NCBI RefSeq assembly: GCF_028462125.1
Contig: NZ_CP115468.1
Coordinates: 1,820,097-1,884,096 of the forward strand
Direction: 5' to 3'
DNA length: 64,000 nt
From: Leptospira sp. GIMC2001
GTDB taxonomy: Bacteria; Spirochaetota; Leptospiria; Leptospirales; Leptospiraceae
Shown here: one piece after another, positions 58,717 through 64,000 of the stretch
Position numbering within the stretch: the first letter of the stretch is position 1
Layout of the letters: each line of letters begins with the position of its first letter
The notes under the pieces: generated by a model
Database searches by the model: none
The model's input: the letters and a program-made list of their open reading frames with translations, nothing else
Told to the model about the DNA's origin: nothing
Made by a program: the position numbers and the translations under genes

Positions 58717-59042
58717 TCTTATCCCATATGTGATTTAAAGGTTAACTGCCTTATTTTTTTTTATTCAATTGAAATATTGGTCATCCTTGCAAATGTTTAT
58801 GAAACAGTGTATTTCAATATTTTTTAATACAAAAGCCCAAGAATCGGTTTAGTATTCTCCCTAAATGAATCAATTCGACTGAACATCTTTTTGGCTATTT
58901 AGTAGTATTTTAGAATAGACAAATATACCTTACAATCATATGTTATTTTTGTCTAGAAAGATTAGAATTAAAAGATAATCAGGAATTTGTCCTAATGAAA
59001 TTCGTAGCGATAAATGGGATTACGAGAGGACTAATATAAAAG

Positions 59043-60461
59043 ATGATTCGTAAATGCTTATTTGCTATCAATTTATTTTTATTCTCATTCTGCAATTCGA
59101 ATTGTATGAAGGCAGATCTTAGCAATCCATGCGATATTCTAACTGAATCATTTTTTAGTACCTTATTAGTAAAAAATACAATTGGAGATTCAACTCCACA
59201 CTGTGGTTATAGTTTGAATTTTAATAGTAATGTTACTAGTCCAGCACCGTCTCCAACATTTAAAAGTCTAGCGACAATGCCAAGAGCTAATCACACTCTA
59301 TTAAAATTTGAAGACGGAAGGATCAAGGGATGGGGGAATTCAGATCTTGGACAACTTGGTTATGGAAATATTAGCAGTATAGGGGACGGTAATCTCTCTA
59401 TCAAAGATTCAAGTTTCATTCCAATTTCTCAACCCATCGCTCAACTAACGGCAGGTAGTAATTTTAGTTGTGCACTTTTTATTTCGGGCGATGTGCAATG
59501 CTGGGGTTCCGGCAATAATGGAAGATTGGGATATGGAAATACGAATAGCGTAGGTGATGGAGTTGGAATCAGCATTCAAGAAGCTGGAATTCTCCCGATA
59601 GGAGAGAATGTAATCCAGGTTCATGCAGGTTCTGATCATGCATGCGCTCTACTTTCCTCAGGCAATGTTCGATGTTGGGGATCTGGCAATAGTGGAAAAT
59701 TAGGTTATAATAATATTGATAATGTAGGAGATGGGATAACCAGTATTCAATCTGCAGGGAATATAAATATAGGTGGAACAGTTACTCACTTAGCCGTTGG
59801 CTCTGATCATAATTGTGCTTTACTTTCGACCGGAACAGTTCGGTGCTGGGGTTTCAATGCTTCTGGACAATTGGGTTACAATAATACAATTAATGTTGGA
59901 GATAGTGGTGCTAATAGTATTATAAATGCTGGTGATGTTTCCATTGGAGGAACTCCTACCCAAATTACTATTGGATTTGCGCATACCTGCGTTCTACTTT
60001 CGACAGGTACTGTTCGTTGTTGGGGTGTTGGAAGTTTTGGTCGGTTGGGATATAATAACACAAATTCAATTGGGGATGGTCTTATAGGTGGTGATGTTCC
60101 GATTGGTGAGACAGCAGTTCAAATTACAGCCGGGTTTTCTCATACCTGCGCTTTATTATCGACTGGAAATGTTAGATGCTGGGGTTCTGGCGCTAATGGA
60201 AAATTGGGTTATAATTCTATAAGCAATATTGCAGATGGTGTTTCAGGTATTACAATCCAAAGTGCCGGAGATGTACCGATAGGTGAGGCTGTAAGGGAAA
60301 TATCAGCAGGCGCGTCACATACTTGTGCTTTACTAGCTAGTGGTTCAGTTCGTTGCTGGGGAGCTGGTGCAAACGGAAAGTTAGGATACAATAGTATCGC
60401 TGATTTAGGTGATGGAGTAGGATCGACTATTCTCCAGGCTGGAGATATAGTTTTGGAATAA
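59043..60461 (+). CDS. Lipoprotein with PCD/PHC module and seven RCC1-type repeats
   Basis: This 472-residue protein has a signal segment ending at lipid-site C21 (FCNSNC), then the short module PCD (C30)...IGDSTPHCG (C54), identical in spacing to the gene at 54706. A linker follows, then seven RCC1-like units, each with WG..GxLGYN and GDG, a SxxTCALLSTGxVRCWG part and PIGEx. The cysteine in TCALL and RCWG recurs. RCC1 domains form seven-bladed propellers. The gene's 3' end overlaps the - strand rsgA remnant by 57 bases, tail to tail. Function unknown; probably an exported surface lipoprotein. Confidence 0.83.
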   Translation: MIRKCLFAINLFLFSFCNSNCMKADLSNPCDILTESFFSTLLVKNTIGDSTPHCGYSLNFNSNVTSPAPSPTFKSLATMPRANHTLLKFEDGRIKGWGNSDLGQLGYGNISSIGDGNLSIKDSSFIPISQPIAQLTAGSNFSCALFISGDVQCWGSGNNGRLGYGNTNSVGDGVGISIQEAGILPIGENVIQVHAGSDHACALLSSGNVRCWGSGNSGKLGYNNIDNVGDGITSIQSAGNINIGGTVTHLAVGSDHNCALLSTGTVRCWGFNASGQLGYNNTINVGDSGANSIINAGDVSIGGTPTQITIGFAHTCVLLSTGTVRCWGVGSFGRLGYNNTNSIGDGLIGGDVPIGETAVQITAGFSHTCALLSTGNVRCWGSGANGKLGYNSISNIADGVSGITIQSAGDVPIGEAVREISAGASHTCALLASGSVRCWGAGANGKLGYNSIADLGDGVGSTILQAGDIVLE

Positions 60462-61187
60462 AGAATCTCTATGTGTTGTTATATGCTTACCTTTGTTATG
60501 AATCAAACTTATTGATCCTGTGTTCATCAAGAAACGCTCTGCTAGCGTATTCAAAATTGTAGATTTTCCAACACCGGAAGAACCAAGAAGGCAATAAGTC
60601 TTAGTTTTTAGAATTAAATTTTTTATTTTACTTATACCTTCTAAAGTCACACTGCTTAAAGTAATTATGGGTGTATGAAAAATTCTTTGATTGATTTCAT
60701 AAAGGATTTCAACTTTTCTATCCGTATCAATTAGATCGATTTTATTCAATACAATGATCGGCTCAATTTTTGATGCGTTGCAAATTGTCAGATATCTTTC
60801 AATTCGATTAATATTAAAATTATGATCAACTGCAGTTACGATAATTCCATAATCTATATTCGTTGCAAGGATTTGAGATTCAAAATTTTTACTTACAGAT
60901 TTTCTAGATAGTATTGTCCGCCTTGGATATATTTCATGAATAAGGCACTGACTCTCATCATATACAGTTATTGCGACCCAATCTCCAACAGCAGGAAAAT
61001 CAAATCGATTTTCGGCTGTGAATCTTAATTTACCAGTTACTTCCGCTTGGTATTCAGAATTGATAGTTTTAACTATATATTTTTCTTTATGCTCGGCTAC
61101 GACTCTTCCTACTTCAAATGATTGAAGATTATGATCTTTTGCGTATTGCTCTAAATCAATATTATATCCTAAATCTTCTAATGTCAT
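60405..61187 (-). pseudogene. rsgA: Ribosome small subunit GTPase RsgA, truncated at C-terminus
   Basis: The N-terminal OB fold (EVGRVVAEHKEKYIVKTIN, then VGDWVAITVYDESQCLIHEI) and the circularly permuted GTPase parts are present: TNIDYGIIVTAVDHNFN, IVLNKIDLID, LLGSSGVGKST and NKGKHITTHRD. RsgA then normally has DTPG or DNPG (G3), and a Cys/His zinc domain, about 100 more residues. Here homology stops after THRD and the last 20 residues are antisense to the RCC1 gene. The protein of 260 residues lacks G3 and zinc domain and is probably inactive. Confidence 0.8.
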
Positions 61188-61277
61188 TTTCTGATTTTTT
61201 GACCTCTAATTTTTTTACACTTGCAATCATTTATAAAATAATGGAACAATTACATCATTCTATTTTTAGGAACAAGT

Positions 61278-62081
61278 ATGAAATTTTTTTCTTCCTATAT
61301 CATTTTGGTTTTAATTGTAATCAGTGCAGCATTTAATAATTTATTGGCACAGAGGCTGATACGTGAAATTATTGGACCGGTAAATTTACCAGGAACCACC
61401 GAGAAAATAAGCTATAAAGATAAAGCAGTTCTTATGGAAGAAAATACTATACTTTACCTTGTAGAAGGAGAAGATCGAAAGAAGGTCAATTTATTCTTTG
61501 TAGAGATCAAAACTGGAAAATTCTTTCATTACTCACCTTCTATAATGGAGTATTTTGATAATAATAAGGAAATTAATATTACTACATTTTCCAAAAGATA
61601 ACGGACGCGGCAGATTCTAATATTAGATTATGCGGAATCTGATAGTAAAGAAGTTCCACATACAGTTTCTTACGATATCAAAACCAAATCGGCAATTTGA
61701 TTCTCCATTCCTTCGACTCCCTATGGATCACTTTATTCTCAGGACGTAAAGAGAATTTTTGTTGCATCGGCAGAAACTGGCGAAATGAGAATTTATCAAG
61801 CAGATACAGGCAAAGTAGTTACTTCCAAAAAAATTGGAAGCTATGGACATGGAAAGGGTTACTTGAAGGACAATGAAATTGCTTGGATACGTAACAGCGG
61901 AATCCATATTTACGATGATAAAACTTATAAACAAAAGAAAATCATTCCAACAAAAAAATACTTTCCGAAGGGATCCGTGAATGTTCAAGGTTCGACTGCT
62001 GATCCAAGTTTTGGAATCCTGCTTAGAAATTCCTTATCCGATCTTGGAGAGGATTATAAAATCTTGCAACCCGATAAATGA
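61278..62081 (+). pseudogene. Secreted protein gene with two in-frame stops
   Basis: One reading frame runs from the ATG at 61278 to the stop ending at 62081, interrupted only by TAA at 61599-61601 and TGA at 61698-61700. The first 107 codons have a signal peptide (MKFFSSYIILVLIVISAAFN, cleavage near LLAQ). The parts after each stop continue as protein-like text: VPHTVSYDIKTKSAI, then STPYGSLYSQDVKRIFVASA and TGEMRIYQADTGKVVTSKKI. The repeats of strand-like text suggest a propeller-like protein of about 267 codons. It is read as a nonsense-mutated pseudogene. Confidence 0.65.
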
Positions 62082-62282
62082 TCTCGATTTTAATTTAAAC
62101 TTAGCTTACACAGACTGGAAATAAATCTAAATTTGTTTTTGGATTGAAAATTTTCAAGGATGGATACGACGAATTCCTATTACTTGATATCTTTCTATGA
62201 TAAATTCTATTTGTATAAAATGTATAAAATTTCGCGGTTTCTATAATAAGTAGACAAATTAAAAAAACTATTATATAGTTAC

Positions 62283-63740
62283 TTAAGTTTTTTCCGATTT
62301 CTGTAATAAATGGAAGAAGAATTGAAATAATAGATAAAGATAGAAAAAGCTAAAAGGCAAGGCTACAATTATAAGTAAATTCTTCAAAGCGGACAGCAGT
62401 TCATTCTCACCAAGTAATACAAAACAAGAAGTCAATACCAAAAGACTGCATCCCCAATAGATACGAAGTCTATTCTTAGGTGTTAAGTTTCCTCTGTCTG
62501 ATAGGATTCCAAGAACGTAGATTGCGGAATCAATTGAGGTTAAAAGGAATGTTGACATGGCTATTAAGGATAGAAGCGATGTTAATTTTGCCATTGGATA
62601 AAAGTTTAAAAGAGAGAAGAGGGATTTATAAATTGAAAGAAAGGATTCCCTTTGCTCTGGATAAAATTTGATGATTGAGAAAGCCTCTGTTCCAAAAATG
62701 GAAAACCAGATAAAACTTCCAATAGATGGAATCAGAATGCTACCAAGTAGATATTCGCGAACAGTTCGTCCTTGAGAAATTTTTGCTATAAAAATCCCGG
62801 TGAAAGGTGTCCATGATAACCAAAAAGCCCAATAGAAAACGGTCCAATCATTGATGAAATGGTCTTCGGCTTTGGAGTCGCCTAGATTCAAACTCAATGG
62901 TATAAAATCAACTAACAGCTCACAGATTGATTTTGAAAAATTAAAAAGTATGAGTAGCTTCTGTCCCCATAAGAATATAAAACCCATTAAGAAGAAGGCG
63001 AGCAATATGTTGAAATTGGAAATTCTACGAATACTTTTCTGAACACCTACCCACGCAGAAAGAGTTGCGAGCATTGCCAATATCGAAATAATAATCAGAT
63101 GATTTTCTAAATTTAATTCGAATAAACCTTTCAGATGAATTCCCGTTAATATTTGTTTACTTCCTAAGGATAATACAGAAATGATTCCGATCATAGTTAG
63201 AATAATCAATAGAATTTGACTTGGAAAATTGAATTTGAATCTAAGAAAGGACTCATTTTGATCCATTCGAGAATTGATTACTAAGCCAAAAATACTGTAA
63301 AATGCCCAAGCAGTAAAACCCCAATGGAAAAAAGTATATTCTAACGATAAGATTTCAGGTGCGAGAGCTGACACGACTGGTGGATTTAAGAAATAATAAG
63401 TTGGCTCTTGAACTGCCCTTAGCAAGAGTCCTGCTCCCATACCTGTGCTATAGAGCATGGCAACCCAAGAAAAAAATCCATACTCTGGTTTCTCTCCATT
63501 TAATCTTTTGCCTCCAATGGGTAAACAGATAATGAGAACGACGGCAATAATCGAGATAAACCCCAAATATAGATAATAATAATTGAAGGAATCTAACAAA
63601 AAGTTCGTGGCAAGTTGAAGATTGAGAATAAATTCCTTCGGAAATAATACTGAGAACAAAATAATATTCGAAAACAAAAAACTAATTACTAGGATCGTTC
63701 TGTTTCGAAATAGAAAATTTAGATAAGATTTGGATATCAA
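62283..63740 (-). CDS. BCCT-family transporter
   Basis: This 485-residue protein has about twelve membrane segments and the betaine/carnitine/choline transporter plan: GEKPEYGFFSWVAMLYSTGMGAGLLLRAVQEP with the Gly-rich GMGAG stretch, YTFFHWGFTAWAFYSIFGL, and the signature WAFWLSWTPFTGIFIAKISQGRTVREYLLGSIL. The aromatic substrate box (W..W..W) is represented by WAFWLSW. It imports a trimethylammonium or similar compatible solute with Na+ or H+. It is slightly shorter than usual, with a short C-terminal tail. Bases 62082-62282 upstream of its 3' end, and 63741-64000, hold no gene I support. Confidence 0.9.
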   Translation of the reverse strand: MISKSYLNFLFRNRTILVISFLFSNIILFSVLFPKEFILNLQLATNFLLDSFNYYYLYLGFISIIAVVLIICLPIGGKRLNGEKPEYGFFSWVAMLYSTGMGAGLLLRAVQEPTYYFLNPPVVSALAPEILSLEYTFFHWGFTAWAFYSIFGLVINSRMDQNESFLRFKFNFPSQILLIILTMIGIISVLSLGSKQILTGIHLKGLFELNLENHLIIISILAMLATLSAWVGVQKSIRRISNFNILLAFFLMGFIFLWGQKLLILFNFSKSICELLVDFIPLSLNLGDSKAEDHFINDWTVFYWAFWLSWTPFTGIFIAKISQGRTVREYLLGSILIPSIGSFIWFSIFGTEAFSIIKFYPEQRESFLSIYKSLFSLLNFYPMAKLTSLLSLIAMSTFLLTSIDSAIYVLGILSDRGNLTPKNRLRIYWGCSLLVLTSCFVLLGENELLSALKNLLIIVALPFSFFYLYLLFQFFFHLLQKSEKT

Positions 63741-64000
63741 TTTATGAATTCACTGAGATATATTAGAATTTTTATATACGTTTATATTTTACACTATAGA
63801 TTTACTTTCAGAAAGTATATATTAGAATTTAATACCTTTTTTATCTATTCTTTTCTCTCATTTTTTATTCAGCGCAAAATACTGCCTCTTCCTCGCTCGC
63901 AATGCGAATCCTTTGTTCACAATTTGTAATTTGATTGTGTATTGATTTTCTAAATTTACTGTAGTCACTGTTATCAATTTGTTTGAATTTCAATCTTCGT

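Noticed and set aside
61278..62081. Stop-codon recoding (for example selenocysteine at the TGA)
   Set aside because: Two different stops occur, and no structured element or conserved context supports recoding.
63744..63929. 61-codon frame after the BCCT gene
   Set aside because: Low-complexity hydrophobic and aromatic text with no ribosome binding site and no recognised family; looks like chance in AT-rich DNA.

Overview
The window looks like chromosome from a Leptospira-like spirochaete. This is inferred from low GC, frequent TTG starts, many short lipoproteins with a relaxed lipobox, three TRL-like lipoproteins, and a mixed zinc-plus (uS14, bL36) and zinc-minus (uS4) ribosomal protein set. 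I could not run a database search, so species and clade are not claimed.

Layout. 1-8.25 kb: the 3' part of the S10/spc/alpha ribosomal super-operon (rplE' to rplQ, with secY, adk, infA, rpmJ and rpoA), all on + and closed by a stem-loop. 8.6-9.8 kb: three tandem TRL-like lipoproteins. 10-12 kb: an acyltransferase fused to glycerol-3-phosphate dehydrogenase. 12.1-15.2 kb: hisZ-purA, tRNA-Lys and tRNA-Glu behind a clear promoter, then tpx. 15.3-22.4 kb: a DUF2400 protein with a four-Cys tail, HMG-CoA lyase, an ABC ATPase, a decayed IS91-like transposase, a lipoprotein, an MBL-fold hydrolase and a TPR protein. 22.4-27.3 kb: a tightly overlapping + strand chain ccmA-ccmB-ccmC, REC-PP2C phosphatase, purC-purS-purQ. 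27.4-30 kb: glgC and an EAL-domain phosphodiesterase.

30-47.3 kb is an Fe-S and thiol neighbourhood. It holds sufC-sufD-Rieske-sufS-sufT, gamma-glutamyltransferase, and a glutathione synthase apparently split into two genes (gshA-like ligase plus ATP-grasp). On the - strand it holds two glutaredoxins, two BolA proteins, an omega-like GST, a YadGH-type ABC exporter, tRNA hydroxylase TrhO, a flavoprotein disulfide reductase, an anchored endonuclease I, a MAPEG protein and glyoxalase II. Together these suggest an organism that makes, uses and recycles glutathione and couples it to Fe-S trafficking. 47.3-53.2 kb: cobC-like phosphatase, cobS, serA, a lipoprotein, lysS and a YdcF-like protein.

53.2-62.1 kb is an accessory, decaying region that starts at tRNA-Leu(GAG). 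It has an IS3 transposase remnant, a frameshifted cyclic-nucleotide-gated-type channel remnant, two lipoproteins that share the same N-terminal module in front of seven-repeat domains (a 45-residue repeat and an RCC1-type repeat), several orphan proteins, an rsgA gene cut off at the RCC1 gene, and a secreted-protein pseudogene with two in-frame stops. A BCCT transporter ends the window. No CRISPR array, intact insertion sequence or complete prophage was seen.
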